A stretch of 64,000 bases of DNA from Salinirussus salinus (GTDB lineage Archaea; Halobacteriota; Halobacteria; Halobacteriales; Haloarculaceae): contig NZ_WOWO01000002.1 of assembly GCF_009831455.1 (NCBI RefSeq), positions 372,001-436,000 on the forward strand. Reading direction: 5' to 3'. Below are positions 46,159 to 54,693 of this stretch, piece by piece. The notes beneath the pieces were generated by a model that ran no database searches, had not been told where the DNA came from, and saw only the letters and a program-made list of their open reading frames with translations. Both the position numbers and the translations under genes were made by a program. Numbering within the stretch: position 1 is the first letter of the stretch; each line of letters begins with the position of its first letter.

Positions 46159-46389
46159 TCAGCTCCGCGTGACCCGCCAGGTGGTCGAGCGGGCCCGTCC
46201 CCACTTCTCTATGTCGACGTCGACCTCCTCCTCCTCTTCGGCGAGTTTGGGTAGGCGCGCACCAACCTGCTTCGACGAGAGCCCGAGCTGGCTGGCGATG
46301 TTTTTCGCCCGGACGTACGCCTCCCCGCCCGAGACTTTCTCGCGGAGAACCTCCAGGATCTTCCGGTCCTCCTCGCTGAGCTCTGCCAT
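46159..46389 (-). CDS. Winged-helix DNA-binding-like protein
   Basis: 76 residues: MAELSEEDRKILEVLREKV, then a helix-turn-helix (AKNIASQLGLSSKQVGARLPKL, about 27-48) and a basic/aromatic wing ending STTWRVTRS. It looks like a compact winged-helix regulator conserved in haloarchaea. The ATG at 46389 is at leaderless distance from CGTTAAGAGC. Targets unknown. Confidence 0.65.
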   Translation of the reverse strand: MAELSEEDRKILEVLREKVSGGEAYVRAKNIASQLGLSSKQVGARLPKLAEEEEEVDVDIEKWGRARSTTWRVTRS

Positions 46390-46479
46390 TGACGGATGTA
46401 GGGGCCGTACGCTCTTAACGGTTATTGGAGCGGGCGCGGACAACTGGCGTCTGCGCTCGCCCGTGGGCGTCGTCCAGGG

Positions 46480-46689
46480 TCACTCGTAGACGTGAAGGGC
46501 GGCGATGGCCAGCCCGCCGGCGAGCATCGCGACGGCCATCCCCAGTCCCGCGACCAGCTGCATGTCGCTGCCCCCGACGGCGTCCATGTAGGAGGAGACA
46601 GTCGTCACCAGGGCCGCGAGCACGGCGATCGTCCCGAAGACGAACGCGAGCCCGGTTCCCATATCCGACCGCCCCGCGAGTTCTGCCAT
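46480..46689 (-). CDS. Small two-span membrane protein
   Basis: 69 residues: a short cytoplasmic start, span 1 (GTGLAFVFGTIAVLAALVTTV), a loop DAVGGSDMQ and span 2 (LVAGLGMAVAMLAGGLAIAA). It resembles haloarchaeal hypothetical membrane proteins. No function can be assigned. It is on the same strand as the regulator at 46159 but is separated from it by about 90 bp. Confidence 0.55.
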   Translation of the reverse strand: MAELAGRSDMGTGLAFVFGTIAVLAALVTTVSSYMDAVGGSDMQLVAGLGMAVAMLAGGLAIAALHVYE

Positions 46690-46774
46690 ACCTGGAGCCT
46701 TTCCCGACGGCCACTTAGTTCGCTCGGTTCACCCGGTCAGCCGGGAGAGCCGCCCGGCTGGTCGCGGTGTTCGC

Positions 46775-47809
46775 TCAGCTGATCGTGGTGTGGGCGTCCT
46801 CCTCGTTCTGTGCGAGGTTGGTCGCGATCTCTGCATTGCGGACCGCGTACTGGGCGGTCTGCTGGAGGCTCACGAGCACCTCGCGGGTCTCCAGCAGGTG
46901 GCGGTTGTCCATCTCCGGCAGGTCGGCGAGGATCTCCTCCTCGCGGTCCTCGATGTCGGCGAAGCGCTCGCGCACCTCGATGGTCGTGTCGAAGTTCCGG
47001 TCCACGGCGGCCTCGACCGCCAGCTCGGTGATCTCGTTGACCTCGTCCGTGAAATCCCGGATCCGGCGCATCGTGTCGTTGTCGACGTTGAGCGCGTTGT
47101 CCTCCGCGGCCAGCGCGATGTCCGCGATGTCCTCGGCGTTGTCCGCGGTGAGTTCGAGGTTCTTGGCGATCGAGCGGTAGCCGATCAGCGGAAACCCGTC
47201 CTCGAGCCCCACCGCCCGGGCCAGCGTTGGGTTCTGGTAGGCCGTGAAGATCAAGCGCAGGAGCAACACGAAGATCTTGTTGGCCTGGCGCTCCCGGTTG
47301 AGCGCGCGCTGGGCGAGGTCGGGGTTGTTGTGGGCCAGTGCCTTCACCGCCTCGTTGCGCATCGTCGACCCCGTCGACTCCAGCCGTTCCAGCAGGTTGT
47401 CGAGCGTGAAATCCTCCGGGTCAACCGAACACCGGATCGCGATGCTGTCCGGCGTCTCCTCGATCACGCCCAGCCCCATCAGCTGGGTCTCGGCGTTGTA
47501 GACGGCGTTGATGTGCGTACTCTCCAGCGTCTCCCCCTCGGGTGCCTCGACGTGGATGATCCGCCGCCCCAGCACGTACTGGGCGACGATGGCCCGCTCG
47601 ACGGCGTCGGCGTCCAGCCCCTCGGCGCTGATCACCGCCTCCGTGTCCTCGGTCTGGACGGACTCGGGCATCACGGTGAGCGCCCCTTTCCCCCCGACCC
47701 GCAGCGACACCTCGTCGCCCTTCTCGACGTCGTGTGCGCCGGCCCACTCCGCGGGCAGCGTCATCGCGAGCGTCGACGGCCCCAGCCGCTGGACTTTGCG
47801 CGTCTCCAT
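46775..47809 (-). CDS. PhoU-like phosphate uptake regulator with AbrB N-terminus
   Basis: 344 residues. The N-terminal SpoVT/AbrB-type swapped-hairpin domain (METRKVQRLGPSTLAMTLPAEWA) is followed by a connecting domain. Two PhoU-like three-helix bundles come next, with repeated acidic ends such as LTADNAEDIADIALAAEDNAL. This DNA-binding/PhoU fusion is typical of haloarchaeal phosphate regulators. No phosphate transporter is adjacent. The gene is transcribed alone. Confidence 0.85.
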   Translation of the reverse strand: METRKVQRLGPSTLAMTLPAEWAGAHDVEKGDEVSLRVGGKGALTVMPESVQTEDTEAVISAEGLDADAVERAIVAQYVLGRRIIHVEAPEGETLESTHINAVYNAETQLMGLGVIEETPDSIAIRCSVDPEDFTLDNLLERLESTGSTMRNEAVKALAHNNPDLAQRALNRERQANKIFVLLLRLIFTAYQNPTLARAVGLEDGFPLIGYRSIAKNLELTADNAEDIADIALAAEDNALNVDNDTMRRIRDFTDEVNEITELAVEAAVDRNFDTTIEVRERFADIEDREEEILADLPEMDNRHLLETREVLVSLQQTAQYAVRNAEIATNLAQNEEDAHTTIS

Positions 47810-47898
47810 ACCGACCCCTGGAGCCGGAGTGCCTTAACCTTATCATTACAGCCTAATATGCAGGGAAGACCGTGACCGATCTTGGGGTACCACTTAGG

Positions 47899-48984
47899 TC
47901 AGACGACCTCCACGAGCCGGGTCTCGAACCGGCCGACCCGGACCCGCCGCCAGCCCCGCAACTCCTCGTCCAGGTCGGGGTCGCCGGTGTCGACTCTGAG
48001 GACGCCGACCTCGGCCAGTTTCGCCCGGGAGGCCACGACCGAAAGTTCGGAACGCCGGAGCACAGCCGGCGATAGCTGCTGGTTTCCTCTCCCGAGCACG
48101 AACCCCTGGCCGCCGACCGGCGAGACGACCACGACGTTGTCCTCCCCCAGCGCCGCCAGGATATCCGACTCGGCGGCGTCGCGGGCGAGTACCTCGCCGT
48201 CCCGGTAGACGTCCACCCCCAGGGCGGTGCCGTCGATCCCCAGTCGCTCCTTGACCTCGCCGAGCGTGCCTCCCGGTCCCAGGACGTACGTCACCCCCGG
48301 ATCCATGTCCTCGACGAAGCCCGCGGCGAGCCCCTCGACACTCCCGCCGGAGAGCTGTTTGCTCGCCTGGCGCTCCTCCGCGACCGGGACTCTCGCGACC
48401 GCCCGCAACTCCGTCCGGACCTCGCCGGCCCTGTAGTCGTCCTCGTCGATGTCGTTGACCTCGGCGCGTTCGGTCTCGTCGAACGTCGCCGCCACCCGGC
48501 CGGCGGCCTCCGGGGAGACGCCGAACACCGAGGAGTACACCTTCACGCCCGCCGGCACGCCGAAGATGGGCGTCTCGTCGTCCATCCCGGCGAGCGTCTC
48601 CGCGACGTCGGCTGCCGTCCCGTCCCCGCCGACGAACAGGATGATGTCGACCCCTTCCTCGACGAACTGCCGGACGGCGTCGTGGGTGTCTGTAGCCGTC
48701 GTCTCGCCGACCGTCGCGTCGGCTCCGGCCTCGGGTTCGCCCACGACGACCGGGTCCAGGCCGGCCTCCCGGGCCGCCTCCGCGCCCATGACGCCGGCGT
48801 AGGCCAGCACCCGGAGCGGCTCGCCGGTGGCTGCCATCGCCTCGAGGGCCTGACGGGCGCGGTCGGGTGCGCGCGGCTCGGCGCCCCGCTTGCGTGCCTC
48901 GTCGACCTTCCCGTCGGTGCCCTTCAGCCCGACCCGGCCACCCATCCCGGCGACCGGGTTGACGACGACCCCGACGGTGCGCAT
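47899..48984 (-). CDS. ATP-NAD kinase-like protein
   Basis: 361 residues. The GGDGT motif of NAD and diacylglycerol kinases is at IILFVGGDGTAADVAETLAGMDD (GGDGT near residue 119). The N-terminal VVVNPVAGMGGRVGLKGTDG fits the COG3199 group, annotated as predicted inorganic polyphosphate/ATP-NAD kinases. A C-terminal FVLGRGNQQLSPAVLRR follows. True substrate uncertain. TATA-like GCTTTTGCCC lies about 25 bp before the ATG, and a tiny membrane-protein gene starts divergently. Confidence 0.82.
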   Translation of the reverse strand: MRTVGVVVNPVAGMGGRVGLKGTDGKVDEARKRGAEPRAPDRARQALEAMAATGEPLRVLAYAGVMGAEAAREAGLDPVVVGEPEAGADATVGETTATDTHDAVRQFVEEGVDIILFVGGDGTAADVAETLAGMDDETPIFGVPAGVKVYSSVFGVSPEAAGRVAATFDETERAEVNDIDEDDYRAGEVRTELRAVARVPVAEERQASKQLSGGSVEGLAAGFVEDMDPGVTYVLGPGGTLGEVKERLGIDGTALGVDVYRDGEVLARDAAESDILAALGEDNVVVVSPVGGQGFVLGRGNQQLSPAVLRRSELSVVASRAKLAEVGVLRVDTGDPDLDEELRGWRRVRVGRFETRLVEVV

Positions 48985-49055
48985 ACCCGGGATTGGCCGA
49001 CCGCGGGCAAAAGCGAACCGGAACGGTTTACACCCAGGGCTGGCAACCGCCGACC

Positions 49056-49181
49056 ATGACGCTGCTGACCGCGGCCGGCGAGGTTACCGTGCAGACCGGC
49101 GTTATCGACGTCGTTGGCTGGGCGCTGACGCTGGGCGGGGTCTTAGTCACCGCGCTGTGGCTCCGCCACCTCTCCCGGTAG
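49056..49181 (+). CDS. Forty-one-residue single-span membrane peptide
   Basis: MTLLTAAGEVTVQTGVIDVV leads into the span VGWALTLGGVLVTALWL and a short basic end HLSR. A clear ACGGTTTACACC promoter element sits about 27-32 bp before the ATG, giving a leaderless gene, which argues that it is real despite the length. It is divergent from the ATP-NAD kinase-like gene. Function unknown. Confidence 0.5.
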   Translation: MTLLTAAGEVTVQTGVIDVVGWALTLGGVLVTALWLRHLSR

Positions 49182-49210
49182 CCCCCCGGACTCCCGACAG
49201 TCCCGCCCGC

Positions 49211-49897
49211 CTACCCGGCGGGTTCGACCCGCTCGCGCAACCACGCCGCCGCGCTCGCGACAGCCCTCTCGTCGCTCCCTCTCACTTTCAGCCGCACCGT
49301 CTCCCCCGGGTAGCTCCCCACGTCGACGTCGAACTCCTCGCGGACCCGCGCCACCCGGTCGACGAGCCTGCTCTCGGGCTCGTCGGCCACGACGGTCTCG
49401 GTGTATATCGGTTCGCCCTCGAACCGGTCGGCGACGAGTTCGAACATCGCCTTCATCTCCGCCGGCACTCCCGGGAGGACGTAGACGGTCCCGATGACAC
49501 AGCCGGGGGCGACCCCCTCGGGGTTCTCGAGCATCTCCGCGCCCCTGGGGATGTGTGCCGTCCCCTCGGAGAGGTCCTCGCGGGCGTAGCCGTCCTCGGC
49601 AAGCCACTCGTAGACCGCCTCGCTCTCGGCGGTCTCGGTCCCGAACGCGGCCGCCACCGCGTCCATCGTCAGGTCGTCGTGGGTGGGGCCCAGCCCGCCC
49701 GTGACCAGCACCGCGTCGTACTCCGCGCGGTACTCGTTGACGACCCTGGCGATGTCTCCCTCCCGGTCGGGGACGACGGTCACCCGCTCAACGTCGACGC
49801 CGCGGTCGGCCAGCTTCCGACCCAGCCACGCGGCGTTCGTGTTGACGGTGTCGCCGGCCAGCAGTTCGTCGCCGACGGTCACCAGCGCGACGCGCAT
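49211..49897 (-). CDS. CinA/MoaB-like molybdopterin-binding domain protein
   Basis: 228 residues, the COG1058 domain of CinA without the C-terminal deamidase part. MRVALVTVGDELLAGDTVNTNAAWLGRKLADRG and VLVTGGLGPTHDDLT are diagnostic. Such proteins include nucleotide-repair (ADP-ribose/NMN) enzymes. It is the last gene of a minus-strand run that starts with TFE, but with an 80-bp gap. Confidence 0.87.
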   Translation of the reverse strand: MRVALVTVGDELLAGDTVNTNAAWLGRKLADRGVDVERVTVVPDREGDIARVVNEYRAEYDAVLVTGGLGPTHDDLTMDAVAAAFGTETAESEAVYEWLAEDGYAREDLSEGTAHIPRGAEMLENPEGVAPGCVIGTVYVLPGVPAEMKAMFELVADRFEGEPIYTETVVADEPESRLVDRVARVREEFDVDVGSYPGETVRLKVRGSDERAVASAAAWLRERVEPAG

Positions 49898-49976
49898 ACC
49901 CTCGGTAGGGCCGAGGCGGTGAAAGGTTCACCGGCTCCCGGCCGGGGCGGCCTGAAAAGGGGCGAGGCGGCAGACG

Positions 49977-50735
49977 CTACCGCATCCCGGGAGGCGGCCC
50001 GTCGTCGGTCGGGTCGTCCTCGTAGTCCACGTCCAGCCCCAGCTCCTCGCGCTTTTTCTCGAGCTGGCGGATCTGTCTGAGGTAGTAGACAAGCCCGCCG
50101 ACCCCGAGGGTCACGGATATCACCGCGATCCCCCCGAAGATCCAGAGGTCGCGCTGGAGGTAGTAGCGGACGCTGATGGCCCCCTCCGAGAGGTCGTTCC
50201 ACCGCAGCGTCATCCGGTCGTCGGCGACGCTGGTCTCGTAGCCCCCGGGGTCGGCGTGTGAGAGGATGGGGACGCCGACCCGGGTGCTCGGAGGCAGACG
50301 GACGCTGTAGGAGCCCTCGGCGAAGACGGGCAGAGTGAACTGGTTACCGACACGCTCGGCGGTGTAGCCGACCTTCCCGGCCTCCGCAGGGAGGTTGATC
50401 TGCGTGCGCTCGGCCTCCAGCGTCGCCGAGAGGTTCCCCTCGCTGGCGTTCACCACGGTGCCGTTGGGGTACCGGAACTGCAGCGCCGAGATCCGCACCG
50501 CGCCGTCGCCGCCGAGGGCGCTGCGCTGGTAGATCTCCAGCGTCGACGTGTTCGTGAGATTGACCACAGTCTGGTAGGAGGCGTCGCTCACGTCCACGGC
50601 CACCGTCGCGTTCGTCTCCCAGTCGTACTCGGCGTCCGCGCTCAGGTCCTCTTCCGGGACCTGCGTCGAGCCGGCACAGCCGCTCAACACGAGAAGCGCG
50701 AGCAGCCCTCCGAGCGCGAGCGTCCTCCGGTTCAT
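49977..50735 (-). CDS. DUF5803-type membrane-anchored lipoprotein
   Basis: 252 residues. A signal peptide ends in the lipobox VLSGC (Cys20). A beta-rich external region with many N-glycosylation sequons (NAT, NLTNTS, NAS, NLS) follows. A membrane span near residues 200-220 (IFGGIAVISVTLGVGGLVYYL) and a charged cytoplasmic tail complete it. Only 3 bp separate it from the DUF2110 gene, so it is in the TFE operon. Function unknown. Confidence 0.78.
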   Translation of the reverse strand: MNRRTLALGGLLALLVLSGCAGSTQVPEEDLSADAEYDWETNATVAVDVSDASYQTVVNLTNTSTLEIYQRSALGGDGAVRISALQFRYPNGTVVNASEGNLSATLEAERTQINLPAEAGKVGYTAERVGNQFTLPVFAEGSYSVRLPPSTRVGVPILSHADPGGYETSVADDRMTLRWNDLSEGAISVRYYLQRDLWIFGGIAVISVTLGVGGLVYYLRQIRQLEKKREELGLDVDYEDDPTDDGPPPGMR

Positions 50736-50738
50736 GAG

Positions 50739-51404
50739 TTATGGCACGACGGCGAGCAGTTCCGAGCGGAGATACCCCCCGATACTCGCCAGCAGCCCCG
50801 GCGGGTCAGTCCCCTCGGCACAGACGATGCTCCCCTCGAGCAGGCCCAGCCGCTCGACGGTCAGGATGTCGTCGGCGTGGCCGGCGCGGTTGACCGTCGC
50901 CCGGATCTCGGCGCGGGTGGCGCTGTTGACGTTGACCCGTCCGGTCCCGCGGGTCCACTCGTAGAGGCGGTCGCGTTCCTCCTCTGCCAGCCGCGGCGGG
51001 TCGCCGTAGACGAAACGCAGCGGCAGGTGCTGGACGAGGCCGAAGCGCTGGCGGACCTGCGCGGGCGTCCCCTGGCCGAGCCCGAGTTCGTCGGCGGGGA
51101 CCTGAACCTCCCGGCCGGCGTCGAGCACGAAGCCGTCGCCGTCCCAGGACTCGAGGGTCCCGACGTAGGTCTCGCCTTCCTCCAGATGGGGGGTGATCTC
51201 TCCCCACCGCTCCCGGAGGACGTTCCGGGCGGCGACGGCGTCCGGTCCCTCGACGGTCACCGCCGGGAAGCCGTCATCCCGGACGCCGACCTCGTACTCG
51301 ACGTCCAGGTCCCCGACGTCGTCCGCGACCATCGAAGCCAGCCCGTCCAGCGCCCGCTCGCGGGCCTCGCCGTCGACGTAACACTTCGTTGCGAGTACGA
51401 CCAT
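50739..51404 (-). CDS. DUF2110 family protein
   Basis: 221 residues. MVVLATKCYVDGEARERALDGL opens a first alpha/beta domain. The middle (GTLESWDGDGFVLDAGREVQVPADELGLG) looks like an S1/OB-type or S4-linked RNA-binding region, and the C-terminus (TGRVNVNSATRAEIRATVNRAGHADDILTVERLG) is helical. Its start overlaps the TFE stop by one base (TGATG). That tight coupling across haloarchaea hints at a role near transcription, but this is inference. Confidence 0.78.
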   Translation of the reverse strand: MVVLATKCYVDGEARERALDGLASMVADDVGDLDVEYEVGVRDDGFPAVTVEGPDAVAARNVLRERWGEITPHLEEGETYVGTLESWDGDGFVLDAGREVQVPADELGLGQGTPAQVRQRFGLVQHLPLRFVYGDPPRLAEEERDRLYEWTRGTGRVNVNSATRAEIRATVNRAGHADDILTVERLGLLEGSIVCAEGTDPPGLLASIGGYLRSELLAVVP

Positions 51405-51937
51405 CAGACCTCGGCGTCTGCGGGGTCGGTGTTGAGTTCGTCGCTGAGCGCTTCGATCCGGTCGTCCATCGCCTCCACGAGACGGGTGTTCTCCAGGGCC
51501 TCGAGGTCGCTGCCACACTGGGGACACTCGAAGCCGAAGTCCATCGCCTCGCCGAACTCGAATCGGAGGCCGTCGGTCTCACAGAGGTAGAACTCGTGGT
51601 CGAGCTCGTACTGCCGGCGCTCGTGAAGCCCGGCGAGCAGTCGCTCCATCTCCTCTTCGAGCTGTTCGGGGATGTCCTCGTACTGGAAGGTCCAGAGGTA
51701 GGTCAGCCACCCCGAGTCCTCGTCGCGCAGCCGCCGGTAGCTCGCCAGGTCGTTCTCGTAGAGGATGAACAGCGCCCGGCGGACGTCGTTGAGCTCCAGG
51801 CCCAGCTCCTCCGCGAGCTCCTCGTCGGTCACCTCGCCGTCCGGCGGGGCTGCCGCGACCGGCATCCCCTTGGGACCGACCAGCTCGTGGAGGTACTTCT
51901 GTATCACGGGGTCCTCGAGGAGTTCCTCAAAAGCCAT
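51404..51937 (-). CDS. tfe: Transcription initiation factor E subunit alpha (TFE)
   Basis: 177 residues. The N-terminal winged helix (DGEVTDEELAEELGLELNDVRRALFILYENDLASYRR, about 33-70) is followed by a helical linker. A C-terminal zinc ribbon has CPQC as one half; the other half (LCETDG) has only one Cys, a degenerate pattern. TFE helps open promoter DNA with TBP, TFB and RNA polymerase. It is the first gene of the TFE-DUF2110-DUF5803 operon. Confidence 0.93.
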   Translation of the reverse strand: MAFEELLEDPVIQKYLHELVGPKGMPVAAAPPDGEVTDEELAEELGLELNDVRRALFILYENDLASYRRLRDEDSGWLTYLWTFQYEDIPEQLEEEMERLLAGLHERRQYELDHEFYLCETDGLRFEFGEAMDFGFECPQCGSDLEALENTRLVEAMDDRIEALSDELNTDPADAEV

Positions 51938-52040
51938 TACCGAATCTGGAGGGTGTCACGCGGTTAAAACCATCGGGTCGTCGACTCCACCCACCGGAGC
52001 CGAGCGCCGCGGGCTCCCGCCGCTGCCCCGTCACTCGCGG

Positions 52041-52583
52041 TCACTCTCTCCCGCGCTCTTCGACCCGCTTGCCCTCCGCCTGCGGGACCACCTTGCGGTC
52101 GGCGTCCTCCCACTCCCGGTCGAGTTCGGCGCCCTCGAACAGCCGGTCCAGAAAGACCGCCAGCGAGGCGACTTCGGAGTGGGGCTGGTTCGTGACTGCG
52201 AGGTTCCAGTCGGCGGCCTCGTAGACGTCCCAGGGCACCTTTTCGGCCCCGACGACCACGAGCAGCGGCCCCGAGCGGTGGGCCTCGCGCACGTCGGCTA
52301 TCTCCTCCTGGACTGGCAGCCCGTACATCGTGAGGTGGACGACTACGCCCTCCCACTCCTCGATGACCGCGACCGGGGAGTCCGTCGTATCGACGCCGAA
52401 CGGGCCACCGAAGCGGTCGGTGATATCCTCCACGGTGTCGGCGCGGCTGGTGCCCTCGCCGGCGAGGATGACCCGGTCGGCACCCAGCGCCCGCGCGGTC
52501 AGGCCGACGTGGGTTGTCATCCGCTCGTCCCTGCCCGGGCGGTGGCCGAGCCGCAGGACCGCGACCTCGGGCGAGCCCCGCAT
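52041..52583 (-). CDS. tRNA (cytidine(56)-2'-O)-methyltransferase Trm56
   Basis: 180 residues, an archaea-specific SPOUT enzyme that methylates C56 in the tRNA T-loop. VLRLGHRPGRDERMTTHVGLTARALGA opens it, and the SPOUT knot shows VVVGAEKVPWDVYEAADWNLAVTNQPHSEVASLAVFL. Its ATG overlaps the stop of the DsbA-like gene by one base (TGATG), so the two are co-translated, though functionally unrelated. Confidence 0.92.
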   Translation of the reverse strand: MRGSPEVAVLRLGHRPGRDERMTTHVGLTARALGADRVILAGEGTSRADTVEDITDRFGGPFGVDTTDSPVAVIEEWEGVVVHLTMYGLPVQEEIADVREAHRSGPLLVVVGAEKVPWDVYEAADWNLAVTNQPHSEVASLAVFLDRLFEGAELDREWEDADRKVVPQAEGKRVEERGRE

Positions 52584-53302
52584 CAGAGCCGCTCCTCGAT
52601 GGCCGACCGGACCGTCTCGACCGTCGAGTCGCCGAAGCCGCTGGTGACCACCTCGCCGTTCACGACGAAGCCCGGCGTCCCCTCGACGCCCGCGTCGATC
52701 CCGCGCTGGCGGTCGCCCATCACGGTGTCAGTGTACGCCCGGTCCACGGCGTCCGTCCGGACCGGCTCGCCCTCGTAGTCGAGTTCGACGGCCACCTCGG
52801 CGTACAGCCCGGGGGTCTCCGAACCCAGCGCGTCCTGGTTCGCGAAGAGCGCGTCGGCGTACGTCCAGAACGCCTCCCGGCCGTGGCGAGTCTGGACTGC
52901 GCGGGCGGCGTTCGCGGCCTCGAAGGACTCGGGGTCGAGAACGGGGATCGGGAGGTCGCGGTGCTCGTAGCGGATCTGACCCGTGTCCACGAACGCCTCG
53001 GCGAGCGCGGGGTACCCGTTCTCGCTGTAGTCCCGGCAGTGCGGGCAGGCGAAGTCCTCGTAGACGGCCAGCGTCACGTCGGCCTCCGGGTCGCCCCTGA
53101 CCGGTGGCGATAGCTGGCCGGCGGGGGTCTCCTCGCTACCGTTCCCGTCGCCGCCCCCGTCGCTGTTTCCGTCTCCGTTTCCGCCGCCTCCCTGGCCGTC
53201 GGTGGTCGGCGTCGACCCGCCACCGGTGCAGCCGGCGAGGCCGACGATTCCCGTGACTCCGGCCGCAGCGAGGACCTGCCGCCGGGTGGGCGTCTCGCGC
53301 AT
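52583..53302 (-). CDS. DsbA-family thioredoxin-like Tat lipoprotein
   Basis: 239 residues. A twin-arginine signal (TRRQVLAAAGVTGIVGLAGC) ends in a lipobox Cys at about residue 25, followed by a Gly/Asp/Asn-rich spacer (about 28-57). The catalytic pair CPHC is at about residue 88, and the cis-Pro loop GVEGTPGFVVNG completes the fold. It would act as a disulfide oxidoreductase outside the membrane. Contrast the broken lipobox at 34332-34724. Confidence 0.88.
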   Translation of the reverse strand: MRETPTRRQVLAAAGVTGIVGLAGCTGGGSTPTTDGQGGGGNGDGNSDGGGDGNGSEETPAGQLSPPVRGDPEADVTLAVYEDFACPHCRDYSENGYPALAEAFVDTGQIRYEHRDLPIPVLDPESFEAANAARAVQTRHGREAFWTYADALFANQDALGSETPGLYAEVAVELDYEGEPVRTDAVDRAYTDTVMGDRQRGIDAGVEGTPGFVVNGEVVTSGFGDSTVETVRSAIEERL

Positions 53303-53418
53303 GGCGGGTCTCGGCGCCCGCCGAGGATATATCCTCCGACAGCGGGCGGTGGCGGTGTCCCCGAAATAGCCGGTCCCGGGGGAGAGCTTTTTCCTGCTGG
53401 CGCCGCGAGAGTCCGGTG

Positions 53419-54693
53419 ATGAACCTAGAGGAGCATGCCGAGGAGCTCGCCTCCGACCTCGGCGTCGACAAAGAGGAGGTCAAACGCGACCTGGAGAACC
53501 TGGTGGAGTACAGCGTCCCTGTCGACGAGGCGAAGGGGAACCTCCGCCGGAAGTACGGCGACGGCGGTGGCGGCGACGCCACCCCCGCGAGCAAGGACGT
53601 CGCCGACGTCGAGACGGGCGACTCGAACGTCTCGGTCACCGCGGTCGTGCTCACGGTCGGAAAGCGGTCGATCCGCTACCAGGGCGAAGACCAGGTGATC
53701 TACGAGGGACAGCTTGCCGACGGGACCGGCCGGATCGACTTCACCTCGTGGGTCGAGTTCGAGTACGAACCCGGCGACACGCTCCGGCTCGGCAACGCCG
53801 GCGTCCGCGAGTGGGAGGGCGACCCCGAACTCAATATCGGTCAGGAAACCAGCGTCGAGACTGTCGACGAGTCCCTCGACATCGGCGCGGACGAGGTCGG
53901 CGGCGACAGGGGTCTGGCGAAGCTGGCACCGGGGGACCGCGGCGTCAACGTCGAAGTCACGCCCATAGAGGTCGAGTCGAAGGTCATCGACGGCCGTGAC
54001 GGCGAGACGGAGATCCTCAGCGGCGTCCTCGCCGACGAGACCGCCCGGCTGCCCTTCACCGACTGGGACCCGCATCCCGAGGTCGAGGAAGGCGCGTCCG
54101 TGCGGGTCGAGAACGCCTACGTCCGGGAGTTCCGTGGCGCTCCATCGGTCAACATCTCCGAGTTCTCGACAGTCCGCGCGCTCGAGCGGACCGTTGAGGC
54201 GACGGAGTCCGCCCCCAGCCTCGACATCGGCGAGGCCGTCGACTCCGGCGGCCTCTTCGACGTGGAGGTGACCGGCAACGTCGTCGGCGTCCGCGACGGC
54301 TCCGGGCTGGTCGAGCGCTGCCCGGAGTGTGGCCGGGTCACGCAGGGAGGCCAGTGCCGCCAGCACGGCGCGGTCGACGTCGAGGACGACCTCCGGACGA
54401 AGCTCATCTTCGACGACGGGACCGGGACGCTGACAGTCGTCCTCGACGACGAACTGACCGCCGAGGTCTACGGCGGGGGCCTCGACGAGGCCCGCGAACA
54501 CGCCCGCGACGCGATGGACCGCGAGGTCGTGGCCGACGCGATCCGCGAGACGCTCGTCGGTCGTGAGTTCCGGACACGGGGCTCGCTCAGCGTCGACGAC
54601 TTCGGGGCGACACTCGACGCCTCGGAGTTCGCCGAAACCGACGGCGACCCCGCGGCCCGCGCCGAGGCGCTACTCGCGGAGGTGGGCGAATGA
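53419..54693 (+). CDS. Replication protein A (single-stranded DNA-binding)
   Basis: 424 residues. The N-terminal helical MNLEEHAEELASDLGVDKEEVKRDL and YSVPVDEAKGNLRRKYG match haloarchaeal RPA. Three OB folds (about 65-165, 170-270, 285-360) contain the repeated GTGRIDFTSW-like strands. A zinc finger CPECGRVTQGGQCRQHG lies near residue 299. It coats ssDNA in replication and repair. The ATG at 53419 is preferred to the GTG at 53416. It overlaps the RPA-associated protein gene by 4 bp. Confidence 0.9.
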   Translation: MNLEEHAEELASDLGVDKEEVKRDLENLVEYSVPVDEAKGNLRRKYGDGGGGDATPASKDVADVETGDSNVSVTAVVLTVGKRSIRYQGEDQVIYEGQLADGTGRIDFTSWVEFEYEPGDTLRLGNAGVREWEGDPELNIGQETSVETVDESLDIGADEVGGDRGLAKLAPGDRGVNVEVTPIEVESKVIDGRDGETEILSGVLADETARLPFTDWDPHPEVEEGASVRVENAYVREFRGAPSVNISEFSTVRALERTVEATESAPSLDIGEAVDSGGLFDVEVTGNVVGVRDGSGLVERCPECGRVTQGGQCRQHGAVDVEDDLRTKLIFDDGTGTLTVVLDDELTAEVYGGGLDEAREHARDAMDREVVADAIRETLVGREFRTRGSLSVDDFGATLDASEFAETDGDPAARAEALLAEVGE

